From: Cellulomonas phragmiteti | GTDB lineage: Bacteria; Actinomycetota; Actinomycetes; Actinomycetales; Cellulomonadaceae | Direction of reading: 5' to 3' | DNA length: 40,165 nucleotides | Assembly (NCBI RefSeq): GCF_016862775.1 | Contig: NZ_BONP01000032.1 | Span: 1-40,165 of the forward strand | In this document: in pieces, positions 30,424 to 38,185 of the stretch | Numbering within the stretch: position 1 is the stretch's first letter | Layout of the letters: each line of letters begins with the position of its first letter | Position numbers and translations under genes: made by a program | The notes under the pieces: generated by a model | What the model saw: only the letters and a program-made list of their open reading frames with translations | Database searches by the model: none | What the model was told of the DNA's origin: nothing

Positions 30424-31254
30424 ATGCGGGTGCTCAAGCAGGTCGTGGTCGTGGTGGGGGCTGCCGCCGTCGGCAGCCAGGTGGTCATGGCCGTCGAGGG
30501 CAGCTGGCTGCCGCGGTTCGTCGTCGGGGTCGCGGTGGCGGTGCTGGCGTTGCTCGCCTACGCGTGGGTGGTGCGCCGCACCGAGCACCGGACGCCGGTC
30601 GAGGTCGGTCCCGACGGGGCGGGCGGGGCGTTCGGCCGCGGACTGCTCCTCGGGGTGCTGTGGTGCGGCGCGGTGATCGCGTGCCTTGCCGCGGGCGGTG
30701 GCTACCGCGTCCAGGGCGTCGGTTCGGTGACCGTCGTGGTGGGCACGGTCGGGTTCCTGGCCGCCGGGGCAGTGGCCGAGGAGCTGATCTTCCGTGGCCT
30801 GGTGTTCCGGCTCGTCGAGGAGCGCACCGGGACGTGGGTCGCGCTGGTCGTCAGCGCCGTGCTGTTCGGTGCGATGCACCTGATGAACCCCGACGCGTCC
30901 CTGTGGGGCGCCGTCGCGATCGCCGTCGAGGCCGGCGGCGTGCTGGGCGCCGCGTACGCCGCGACCCGCACCCTGTGGCTGCCCATCGGTCTCCACCTGG
31001 GGTGGAACGTCGCGCTGGGCGGCATCTTCGGTGCCGAGGTCTCGGGCAGCGACCTGACGCAGGGGCTGCTGCACGGGGTGACGTCCGGCCCGGACCTCCT
31101 CACCGGCGGCGCCTTCGGCCCGGAGGGTAGCGTCTACGCCGTGGTGGCGGGTGCCGTGCTGACCGGGGTGTTCCTCCTGCTCGCCCACCGGCGCGGCACC
31201 CTCGTGCCGATGCGGCGACGCGAGGTGCGCGACCCCGTGACCGTCACGTCATGA
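30424..31254 (+). CDS. CPBP-family intramembrane metalloprotease
   Basis: The 276-residue polytopic membrane protein of the CPBP (Abi/CAAX-protease) family starts at the ATG at 30424. Its catalytic motifs are complete: EELIFRG (Glu119, Glu120, Arg124), then LFGAMHLMNP (His152), then HLGWNVALGG (His191, Asn195). Bacterial CPBP proteases process or modify membrane proteins or peptides, and some give immunity to bacteriocins. The stop overlaps the histidine kinase start (ATGA). The three-gene unit protease-kinase-regulator suggests the kinase senses something the protease handles, such as a peptide or envelope stress, though that is inference. Confidence 0.9.
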   Translation: MRVLKQVVVVVGAAAVGSQVVMAVEGSWLPRFVVGVAVAVLALLAYAWVVRRTEHRTPVEVGPDGAGGAFGRGLLLGVLWCGAVIACLAAGGGYRVQGVGSVTVVVGTVGFLAAGAVAEELIFRGLVFRLVEERTGTWVALVVSAVLFGAMHLMNPDASLWGAVAIAVEAGGVLGAAYAATRTLWLPIGLHLGWNVALGGIFGAEVSGSDLTQGLLHGVTSGPDLLTGGAFGPEGSVYAVVAGAVLTGVFLLLAHRRGTLVPMRRREVRDPVTVTS

Positions 31255-32411
31255 CGGTGGTCGACCTGCCGCGGCTGCGTGGCCTGTGGCACCGGCAGAG
31301 CGTCGTGGTACGTGACCTGCCGCTCGCGCTCGTGCTGGCCGTCGGCCCCCTGGTCCCGTCGTGGCGCGACCAGGGCACGCAGCTCGGCGATCTGCCGGAC
31401 CGCCCGCTGGACGCGCTCGCGGTCGTCGCCGTCGCGCTGCAGTGCCTGCCGCTGGCGGTGCGCCGCCGGTGGCCGGCGGTGTGTCTCACGCTGGTGTGCG
31501 GGGGCTTCGTCCTCGACCAGCTCCGCGGTTACCACACGGCGGCCGGCACCGCGCTGGCCGTGGCGCTCGTGAGCACGGGCGTCCACCTGGGGCGCCGTCG
31601 GCGCGTGGCCGCGGTCGTCACCACCGGCGCGTACGTGGCGCTGGCGGTGGCGCTGCACCGGCAGGGGTCGACCGAGGGTGTCAGCGGGTTCGTCACCTTC
31701 TACGTCCTGCTCGTCCTCGCCTGGGGCGTCGGGGCGTGGCTGCGCCGGTCCCGCGCCGCGGAGGCGGACCACCGCCGCCGGGCCGCCGCCGACGCCCGCG
31801 CCACCGAGCGCGCCCACATCGCGCGTGAGCTGCACGACGTGGTCACCCACCACGTGACGGCGATGGTCGTGCAGACGGAGGCGGCGCGGTACCTGACCAC
31901 CCGGCCCGACCGCCTCGACCAGAGCCTCACCGCCGTCACCGACACGGGCCGCCAGGCGATCAGCGACCTGCGTCGGCTGCTCGACGTGCTCGACCCGAAC
32001 CACGACGCCGTCCCGCGGACGCCGACGGGCCGCGAGATCCGTGCCCTCGTCGAGCAGACCCGGCGGGCCGGCCAGCCCGTGGAGTACGTCGAGGAGGGCA
32101 CCCCGTCGCCGACGCCGAGCGGTGCGCAGGCTGCGGCGTACCGCGTGGTGCAGGAGTCCCTGACGAACGCGTTGAAGCACGCCCACGGCAGCCGCACGAC
32201 GGTGCACGTGCACCACGGTGACGACACGATCACCGTCGAGGTCGGCACCGACGGGTCGGGCGTCCGCTCGCCGTCCCCCGGCGGGAGCGAGCGCGGGCTC
32301 GCCGGACTCCGGGAACGGGTCGACATCCTCGGTGGTGAGCTCGTCGCGCAGCCGAGGCCCGGGGGCGGGTTCGTCGTCCGGGCCCGCATCCCTGCGGGGA
32401 GCCCGTCGTGA
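31251..32411 (+). CDS. NarL-type sensor histidine kinase
   Basis: The 386-residue product starts at the ATG at 31251, overlapping the CPBP stop. The N-terminal half (about 20-165) has four to five short membrane helices with little extracellular sequence, of the kind sensing membrane state or small amphiphiles. The dimerisation/phospho-acceptor box is RAHIARELHDVVTHHVTAMV with His195 (HisKA_3). AYRVVQESLTNALKHAHGS is the N-box of the ATPase domain, and GLAGLRERVDILGGEL is the G-box. It phosphorylates the response regulator that follows with a four-base overlap (GTGA). Confidence 0.95.
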   Translation: MTVVDLPRLRGLWHRQSVVVRDLPLALVLAVGPLVPSWRDQGTQLGDLPDRPLDALAVVAVALQCLPLAVRRRWPAVCLTLVCGGFVLDQLRGYHTAAGTALAVALVSTGVHLGRRRRVAAVVTTGAYVALAVALHRQGSTEGVSGFVTFYVLLVLAWGVGAWLRRSRAAEADHRRRAAADARATERAHIARELHDVVTHHVTAMVVQTEAARYLTTRPDRLDQSLTAVTDTGRQAISDLRRLLDVLDPNHDAVPRTPTGREIRALVEQTRRAGQPVEYVEEGTPSPTPSGAQAAAYRVVQESLTNALKHAHGSRTTVHVHHGDDTITVEVGTDGSGVRSPSPGGSERGLAGLRERVDILGGELVAQPRPGGGFVVRARIPAGSPS

Positions 32412-33067
32412 CCGGGCCGATCCGGGTGCTCGTCTGCGACGACCAGGCCCTCATCCGCACCGGGTTCGCGACGATCATCGGCGCCCAGCCCGACCTCGAG
32501 GTGGTGGGGGAGTGCGGCGACGGTCGCGCCGCGGTCGACCTCGCCGCCCGCGTCGCGCCCGATGTGGTCGTCATGGACGTGCGGATGCCGGTGCTCGACG
32601 GCATCGAGGCGACCCGGCTGCTCGCGGGTGTCGGTGTCGTGGACCCCGTCAAGGTGCTCGTGGTCACGACGTTCAACCTGGACGAGTACGTCTACGAGGC
32701 CCTGCGCGCCGGCGCCAGCGGCTTCCTGCTCAAGGACGCACCGCCGGCGCAGCTGCTGCACGGCATCCGCACGGTCGCCTCCGGTGCGGCGCTGCTCGCA
32801 CCCGAGGTGACGCGCCGGCTCGTCGGCCGCTACGCGAGCCGGATCAGCCCGCCCGAGCGCACGTCCCACGAGACCGTGCTGACCCCGCGCGAGGTCGAGG
32901 TGCTGACCCTGATCGCCCGCGGCATGTCGAACAGCGAGATCGCCGCCACCCTCGTGATCAGCCACGAGACCGTCAAGACGTACGTGTCGCGCATCCTCGC
33001 CAAGCTGGGGTTGCGCGACCGCGTGCAGGCGGTGGTGTACGCGTACCGGAGCGGTCTGGTGGCCTGA
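32408..33067 (+). CDS. LuxR/NarL-type response regulator
   Basis: The 219-residue product starts at the GTG at 32408. The receiver domain (about 5-120) has the acidic pocket CDDQALIRTGF and the phospho-acceptor Asp57 in VVVMDVRMPVLDG. KDAPPAQLLHGIRTVASG carries the conserved Lys. The C-terminal LuxR helix-turn-helix (about 158-217) reads LTPREVEVLTLIARGMSNSE, then IAATLVISHETVKTYVSRIL. It likely autoregulates the operon; the dyad at 30336 is a candidate site. It is convergent with helR, and only 10 bases separate the two genes. Confidence 0.95.
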   Translation: MTGPIRVLVCDDQALIRTGFATIIGAQPDLEVVGECGDGRAAVDLAARVAPDVVVMDVRMPVLDGIEATRLLAGVGVVDPVKVLVVTTFNLDEYVYEALRAGASGFLLKDAPPAQLLHGIRTVASGAALLAPEVTRRLVGRYASRISPPERTSHETVLTPREVEVLTLIARGMSNSEIAATLVISHETVKTYVSRILAKLGLRDRVQAVVYAYRSGLVA

Positions 33068-33080
33068 GGGTGGTCCCTCA
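33065..33080. terminator. hairpin made from the two convergent stop codons
   Basis: TGAGGG-TGGT-CCCTCA includes the response-regulator stop (33065-33067) and the helR stop (33078-33080, read TGA on the minus strand). Flanking GGCC bases can extend the stem. It is a likely bidirectional terminator. Confidence 0.5.
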
Positions 33081-35234
33081 CCGGCCCGCCAGCACCACCA
33101 GCTGCTGGGTCGTGCGGGTCATCGCGACGTAGCGGTCCACGGCGCCCTCGATCCCGTCGCCGAGCCGGTCGGGCTCGACGAGGACGACGAGGTCGAACTC
33201 CAGGCCCTTCGCGGTCTGCGGGGTGAGCGACCGGACCCGCGGGCCCGCGGGGAACGTCGGGTCGCCGATGACGCACGCGATCCCCTCGTGGGCCGCGAGC
33301 CAGTCCTCGACCACGCTCGCCAGGTCGGCGCGTGACCCGTGCACGACCGGCAGCCCGGTCGACCGCACCGACGTCGGCACGTTCGCGTCCGGCACCGCCG
33401 CGCGGATCACGGGCTCGGCCTGCGCCATCACCTCGACGGGCGTCCGGTAGTTGATGCGCAGCGACGCCACCTCGACCCCGCGGAGCCCGGCGCGCTCGAG
33501 CCGCTCGGTCCACGACTCGGGGAAGCCGCGCCGCGCCTGCGCGCGGTCCCCGACGATCGTCACGCTGCGCGACGGGCAGCGCGTCAGCAGCATCTGCCAC
33601 TGCGCGTCGGTGAGCTCCTGCGCCTCGTCGACGACGACGTGCGCGAACGGCCCGGCGAGCAGGTCCGGGTCGGCGCTCGGCAGCCCGGCCTCGTCGACGA
33701 GGGCGCTGCGCATGTCGTCGCCGCCGAGCATGTGCATGACGCCGAGCGTGGAGTCGTCCCCGGCGACGAGGTTGTCGACGACGTGCGACATGTACTCCCG
33801 CTCGGCGGCGACCGTCGCCGCGCGCCGCCGGCGGCGGCGGGACTCCGCGGGGTCACCGATCCGGCGGCGGGCGGCGTCGAGCAGCGGCAGGTCCTCCACG
33901 GTCCACGCACGCGGGTCGTCGCGCTGCAGCACGCGCACCTCCTCGGGCGTCAGCCACGGCGCGCACAGCCGCAGGTAGGCGGGCACGGACCACAGGTCGG
34001 CGACGACGTCGGCGGCCTCGAGGACCGGCCACGCGCGGTTGAACGCCCCGGTCAGCCCGGGGATGCGGGTCAGCTCGCGGCGCAGCTGGTCCACGGGCAC
34101 GTCGGCGCCGTGCCCGTCCGTGAGGATCTCGACGAGGGCCTCCCACGCCTGGTCCCGGGCCTCGTTGTGCGGGGTGCCGGGGTCCGGGGCGTCGAACGCG
34201 TCGGCCCAGTCGTCCGCGGTGAGCGTCACCTGCGCCCACGGCGTCTGCACGCGCAGGGGCTGCGTCGGCGGGCGCTGCGAGAACCGCACGGCCGGCTCGA
34301 CGGCGCGGACCATGTCCGCCGACCCCTTGAGCCGCGCCACCAGGGGGTCGGTCTCGGGTACTGCGGCGGCGCCTTCGGCGACCAGGTCCCGCAGCGTGCA
34401 CGTCTGCACGCCCTCCTCGCCCAGGCCCGGCAGCGCGTCGGCGACGTAGGACAGGTACGGCCGGTGCGGGCCGACGAGCAGCACGCGCCCGTGCCGGTCC
34501 CGCAGCCGCGGGTCGGAGTGCAGCAGGTACGCGGCGCGGTGCACGGCGACGACCGTCTTGCCGGTGCCGGGCCCGCCGTCGACGACCAGCGCCGTGCGGG
34601 ACGGCGCCCGGATGATCGCGTCCTGGTCGGCCTGCAGCGTGCCGAGCACGTCGCGCATCTGCGCCGACCTGCTCGCGCCGAGGCTCGCGAGGAACGCCGA
34701 CTGCTCGTCGAGCGCGGCGGCCTGGTCGTACCCCTCGGGCGTGAAGACCTCGTCCCAGTAGTCGGTGACGCGGCCCTCGGTCCAGCGGTAACGGCGCCGG
34801 CTGACCAGCCCCATCGGCCGGGCGAGCGTCGCCGCGAAGTACGGCTCGGCGGCCGGGGAGCGCCAGTCGACCAGCAGCCGCTCGCCCGTGCTCGTCGTCA
34901 GGCCGAGGCGCCCGACGTACACCGGGTCCGCGTCGCCCTCGAGGACCATGCGCCCCAGGCACAGGTCGATGCCGAACCGCTCCAGGAGCCGCAGCCGGCC
35001 GCTGAGGCGGTGGATGTCCTGGTCGCGGTCGAGCGCCGCCTGCCCGTGCCCGCCGGGTGCGCGTCGCAGGCGCTCGATGCGCTCGCGCAGCTCGGCCGTC
35101 CGCTCGTCGAGCGTCGTCGCGAGCGCCGCGAACAGCTGCTCGTCACGCGCGACGAGCGCCGGGTCGGCCTTGGCGGCACGGCCGGCGGGGAGAGCGAAGC
35201 CCGACGCGGGCGCGGCGGGGGTGGGCAGGGGCAC
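33078..35234 (-). CDS. helR: HelR, RNA polymerase-recycling helicase-like ATPase
   Basis: The 718-residue superfamily 1 ATPase is related to HelD. The N-terminal coiled-coil arm (about 25-90) contains ERTAELRERIERLRR. The Q-motif region QADQDAIIRAP precedes Walker A GGPGTGKT (220-227). VVVDEAQELTDAQWQMLL is Walker B, VTIVGDRAQARRGF is motif III, and AKGLEFDLVVLVEPD with YVAMTRTTQQLVVL give motifs V and VI. HelR proteins insert into RNA polymerase, displace rifamycin and recycle stalled enzyme. The GTG start has GAGGAG upstream. A rifamycin-associated element lies 73-95 bases upstream, which strongly supports HelR over generic HelD or UvrD. Confidence 0.9.
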   Translation of the reverse strand: MPLPTPAAPASGFALPAGRAAKADPALVARDEQLFAALATTLDERTAELRERIERLRRAPGGHGQAALDRDQDIHRLSGRLRLLERFGIDLCLGRMVLEGDADPVYVGRLGLTTSTGERLLVDWRSPAAEPYFAATLARPMGLVSRRRYRWTEGRVTDYWDEVFTPEGYDQAAALDEQSAFLASLGASRSAQMRDVLGTLQADQDAIIRAPSRTALVVDGGPGTGKTVVAVHRAAYLLHSDPRLRDRHGRVLLVGPHRPYLSYVADALPGLGEEGVQTCTLRDLVAEGAAAVPETDPLVARLKGSADMVRAVEPAVRFSQRPPTQPLRVQTPWAQVTLTADDWADAFDAPDPGTPHNEARDQAWEALVEILTDGHGADVPVDQLRRELTRIPGLTGAFNRAWPVLEAADVVADLWSVPAYLRLCAPWLTPEEVRVLQRDDPRAWTVEDLPLLDAARRRIGDPAESRRRRRRAATVAAEREYMSHVVDNLVAGDDSTLGVMHMLGGDDMRSALVDEAGLPSADPDLLAGPFAHVVVDEAQELTDAQWQMLLTRCPSRSVTIVGDRAQARRGFPESWTERLERAGLRGVEVASLRINYRTPVEVMAQAEPVIRAAVPDANVPTSVRSTGLPVVHGSRADLASVVEDWLAAHEGIACVIGDPTFPAGPRVRSLTPQTAKGLEFDLVVLVEPDRLGDGIEGAVDRYVAMTRTTQQLVVLAGR

Positions 35235-35306
35235 GGTGGCTCCTCGGTGCGGGGGGTGGACGCCGCGGGGAGGCGCGCGGCACGGCGTCGATCATGCGCC
35301 CTCCCC

Positions 35307-35329
35307 GGGGCCTTGCCGCAAGACACCCC
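35307..35329 (-). promoter_or_regulatory. rifamycin-associated element (RAE) upstream of helR
   Basis: On the minus strand the site reads GGGGTGT then CTTGCGGCAAGGCCCC. It matches the palindromic RAE as I recall it (GGGG-CTTGCGGCAAGG-CCCC) apart from three extra bases in the left flank. RAEs precede rifamycin-inactivating and HelR genes in actinomycetes. A TTGCGG ... CATGAT pair could be the promoter itself. It lies 73 bases upstream of the helR start. Confidence 0.75.
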
Positions 35330-35343
35330 CTGCGCTATACGTT

Positions 35344-35377
35344 GAGGAGGGAGAGGACCGCGGTCCTCTCCCTCCTC
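35344..35377 (-). terminator. 34-bp perfect palindrome, terminator of the FMN reductase gene
   Basis: GAGGAGGGAGAGGACCG is followed directly by its exact reverse complement. The hairpin begins 13 bases after the minus-strand stop at 35391 and separates that gene from the helR promoter. Confidence 0.8.
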
Positions 35378-35390
35378 CGTGCCGCGCCGG

Positions 35391-35960
35391 TCAGTGCCGC
35401 GGCAGGACCGTCAGCACGCGCTCGACGTGGGTGCGGAACTCCGCCATGAAGTCCCGCAGGAACGCGGCCGTGTCCTCGTCGGTGACCTCGCCGGAGTCGG
35501 TGTACACCTCGGGCTTGAAGTAGATGTACGCCTCCGGCGCGGTCATCTGCCGCGCGTTGCAGAACGTGAGGACGCCGCGCAGGCTCTGCTGGGCCACGGC
35601 GGTGCCGATCTGGCCGATCGACGCCCCGATGACCGCGGCCGGCATGTGGTCGAACGAGTTCTGCCCCCACGGCCGCGACGCCCAGTCGATGGCGTTCTTC
35701 AGCGCACCCGGGATGGACCGGTTGTACTCCGGGGTGATGAAAAGGACGGCGTCGCAAGAGGCCAGCGTGTCCTTGAGGGCCTGCGCCTCCGGCGGGTAGT
35801 CGTCGTCGTAGTCCGGGCTGTAGAGCGGCAGGTTGCCGATCGGGAGCTCGGTGAACTCCAGGTCGTCGGGCGCGAGCGCGATCAGCGCCTTGCTCAGCGT
35901 CCGGTTGATCGACGTGGACGACAGGCTGCCGACGAAGTACCCGACCTGGTACGCGCTCAT
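35391..35960 (-). CDS. NADPH-dependent FMN reductase (flavodoxin fold)
   Basis: The 189-residue cytosolic flavoprotein starts at the ATG at 35960 behind GAGGAG. The FMN phosphate loop is GSLSSTSINRTLSKAL. DAVLFITPEYNRSIPGALKN carries the family's TPEYN motif, followed by AIDWASRPWG. Such enzymes reduce flavin, quinones, chromate or azo dyes with NAD(P)H. The C-terminal 30 residues (VTDEDTAAFLRDFMAEFRTH) form an extra helix. It is divergent from the GH120 gene, 198 bases apart, with a 39-bp inverted repeat between them. Its own terminator follows the stop. Confidence 0.92.
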   Translation of the reverse strand: MSAYQVGYFVGSLSSTSINRTLSKALIALAPDDLEFTELPIGNLPLYSPDYDDDYPPEAQALKDTLASCDAVLFITPEYNRSIPGALKNAIDWASRPWGQNSFDHMPAAVIGASIGQIGTAVAQQSLRGVLTFCNARQMTAPEAYIYFKPEVYTDSGEVTDEDTAAFLRDFMAEFRTHVERVLTVLPRH

Positions 35961-36091
35961 GGTGACTCTCCTCGGTGAGGGTCTCGGCGCGGGGCCGAGG
36001 GCGGTGGACCTGCTCCCATCACCCTCTCAGGGGGTCGTCGGGGGCCGCCACCGGGGAGGGGCCTGCCGAGGACCGCCGAGGACCCGTCGCC

Positions 36092-36130
36092 GGGTGCAGT
36101 TCGGGACGCGGGACGTCCCGAACTGCACCC
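36092..36130. promoter_or_regulatory. 39-bp inverted repeat in the FMN reductase/GH120 divergent region
   Basis: The perfect 16-bp arms GGGTGCAGTTCGGGAC and GTCCCGAACTGCACCC flank GCGGGAC. The right arm covers the presumed -35 of the leaderless GH120 promoter. This is compatible with an operator, but the length also fits a dispersed palindromic repeat. Confidence 0.6.
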
Positions 36131-36146
36131 AGCGGGCGTGCGCGCG

Positions 36147-36152
36147 TAGGGT
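36147..36152 (+). promoter_or_regulatory. putative -10 of the leaderless GH120 transcript
   Basis: TAGGGT lies 6 bases before the ATG at 36159, with no Shine-Dalgarno sequence. TGCACC at 36124-36129 could be the -35 with a 17-base spacer. Confidence 0.45.
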
Positions 36153-36158
36153 CCCGAC

Positions 36159-38117
36159 ATGGCACACGTTCTCCATGTCTCCGTCGACGGGTCCGACGAC
36201 GCCGCCGGCACCCCGGACGCCCCCCTGCGCACCATCGACCGCGCCGCCCGGCTCGCACGGCCCGGTGACACGGTCACCGTGCACGCCGGCACCTACCGCG
36301 AGTGGGTCCGCCCGCGCCGCGGCGGCTCCGGCGAGAACCGTCGCATCACCTACCAGGCGGCGCCCGGTGAGCACGTCCGCATCACCGGTTCCGAGCCGGT
36401 CACCGACTGGGAGCACGTCGGCGAGGGCGTGTGGCGCGTCGAGGTGCCGAACACCCTGTTCGGCGAGGTCAACCCGTTCGCGGTCGAGGTCGACGGCGAC
36501 TGGATCGTCCGGCCGGGCCGCGACGACCCGAGGAAGCACCTCGGTGCCGTCTACCTCGACGGTCGTCGTCTGCTCGAGGTCCCGACGGCCGCCGACGTCG
36601 CCGACGCCCCGCGTCGCACCGAGGTCGTCGACGACTGGACCGGCACCACCGTGCCCGTCGCCGACCCCGACCGGACGCCGCGGGTGTGGCACGCCGAGGT
36701 CGGCGCGGACGTCACCACGGTCCACGCGAGCTTCGGCGACGCCGACCCGAACGCGGCGCTCGTCGAGATCAACGTGCGGCCCACGGTGTTCTGGCCCACC
36801 GACCACCACGTCGACTTCATCACCGTGCGCGGCTTCGAGCTGTGCCAGGCCGCGACGCAGTGGGCCCCGCCGACCGCGAACCAGCCCGGGCTCATCGGCC
36901 CCAACTGGGCACGCGGCTGGGTCATCGAGGGCAACGACATCCACGACGCGACGTGCTCGGCGGTGTCCCTGGGCAAGGAGGCGTCCACGGGCGACAACTA
37001 CGCCAGCGACCGCGGCGACAAGCCCGGCTACCAGTACCAGCTCGAGTCGGTGTTCTCCGCCCGGCAGATCGGCTGGGACCGCGAGCACATCGGCTCGCAC
37101 GTCGTGCGCGACAACCACATCCACCACTGCGGGCAGAACGCGGTCGTCGGGCACCTGGGCTGCGTGTTCTCGCGCATCGAGCGCAACCACATCCACGACA
37201 TCGCCAACGACCGGGAGTTCTACGGCCACGAGATCGCGGGCATCAAGCTGCACGCACCGCTCGACGTCGTCATCGCGGACAACCGGATCCACGACTGCTC
37301 GCTCGGCATCTGGCTGGACTGGCAGACGCAGGGCACGCGCATCACGCGCAACGTGCTGTGGGACAACAGTCGCGACCTGTTCGTCGAGGTCAGCCACGGC
37401 CCGTACGTCGTCGACCACAACGTGCTGGCCTCGCCCGTCTCGGTCGAGAACCACAGCCAGGGCGGCGCGTACGTGCGCAACCTGCTGTGCGGGACGGTCG
37501 GGCTCAAGCAGATGCTGGACCGGGCGACGCCGTACCACCGCGCGCACTCCACGCAGGTCGCCGGCTACGCGCTCATCCTCACGGGCGACGACCGGTGGAT
37601 CGGCAACGTCTTCGCCGCCGGCGACCTCGACGCGGCGTACGACGCCGACTCGTGGGGCCGGATCGGGTCGCAGACGGGCACGGCGGCGTACGACGGCTAC
37701 CCGACGTCGCTCGAGCAGTACCTCACCGAGATGGGCGACCGCTGGGACGGCGACCACAACCGGTTCGGCAGCCGGGTGCAGCCGTACTGGTCGCGCGGCA
37801 ACGTGTTCCTCGGCGGCGCCCGCGCGGCGGACGTGGAGCACGAGCCGCTGGTCCTGAACGGCACCGCGCGCGTCGAGGTCGTCACGCAGGGCGACGAGGT
37901 CTGGCTCGAGGTCGACGTGCCCGGTGCCGACGCCGCCGTCCTCGACGTCACGGCCGCCGACCTGCCGCCTGTGCGCCTCGTCGGCCTGGAGTTCGAGGAC
38001 GCCGACGGGCACCCCACGCGCTTCGACACCGACCTGGCCGGCGAGCCCCTGGCCGGCCCGCACCCGGCGGGCCCGCTCGCCGGCGGCCTGACGAACGCCC
38101 GCCTCCGCCTCCTCTGA
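36159..38117 (+). CDS. GH120 beta-xylosidase (right-handed beta-helix)
   Basis: The 652-residue product is close to the about 640 residues of GH120 XylC. The N-terminus VLHVSVDGSDDAAGTPDAPL and TIDRAARLARPGDTVTVHAG, followed by ITYQAAPGEHVRITGSEPV, is typical of this parallel beta-helix family. Many Asn/His-rich coil turns follow (GNDIHDATCSA, DNHIHHCGQNAV, ERNHIHDIAND). The catalytic pair reported for XylC is Asp382 and Glu405. Here Asp387 (GIWLDWQTQG) and Glu410 (LFVEVSHG) have the same 23-residue spacing. There is no signal peptide, so it probably cleaves imported xylo-oligosaccharides in the cytoplasm, complementing the secreted GH43. The start is a leaderless-type ATG. It ends at a bidirectional terminator. 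Confidence 0.88.
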   Translation: MAHVLHVSVDGSDDAAGTPDAPLRTIDRAARLARPGDTVTVHAGTYREWVRPRRGGSGENRRITYQAAPGEHVRITGSEPVTDWEHVGEGVWRVEVPNTLFGEVNPFAVEVDGDWIVRPGRDDPRKHLGAVYLDGRRLLEVPTAADVADAPRRTEVVDDWTGTTVPVADPDRTPRVWHAEVGADVTTVHASFGDADPNAALVEINVRPTVFWPTDHHVDFITVRGFELCQAATQWAPPTANQPGLIGPNWARGWVIEGNDIHDATCSAVSLGKEASTGDNYASDRGDKPGYQYQLESVFSARQIGWDREHIGSHVVRDNHIHHCGQNAVVGHLGCVFSRIERNHIHDIANDREFYGHEIAGIKLHAPLDVVIADNRIHDCSLGIWLDWQTQGTRITRNVLWDNSRDLFVEVSHGPYVVDHNVLASPVSVENHSQGGAYVRNLLCGTVGLKQMLDRATPYHRAHSTQVAGYALILTGDDRWIGNVFAAGDLDAAYDADSWGRIGSQTGTAAYDGYPTSLEQYLTEMGDRWDGDHNRFGSRVQPYWSRGNVFLGGARAADVEHEPLVLNGTARVEVVTQGDEVWLEVDVPGADAAVLDVTAADLPPVRLVGLEFEDADGHPTRFDTDLAGEPLAGPHPAGPLAGGLTNARLRLL

Positions 38118-38128
38118 CACCGCACGCG

Positions 38129-38175
38129 CGAGAGCGAGGAACTCGGGCGCAGGAGTCCCGGGTTCCTCGCTCTCG
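38129..38175. terminator. bidirectional terminator between GH120 and the anti-sigma gene
   Basis: A 19-bp stem (CGAGAGCGAGGAACTCGGG with its near-exact complement, one G-U) closes a 9-base loop. It lies between two convergent stops (38117 and 38186). Confidence 0.85.
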
Positions 38176-38185
38176 TGCGGGTGGC

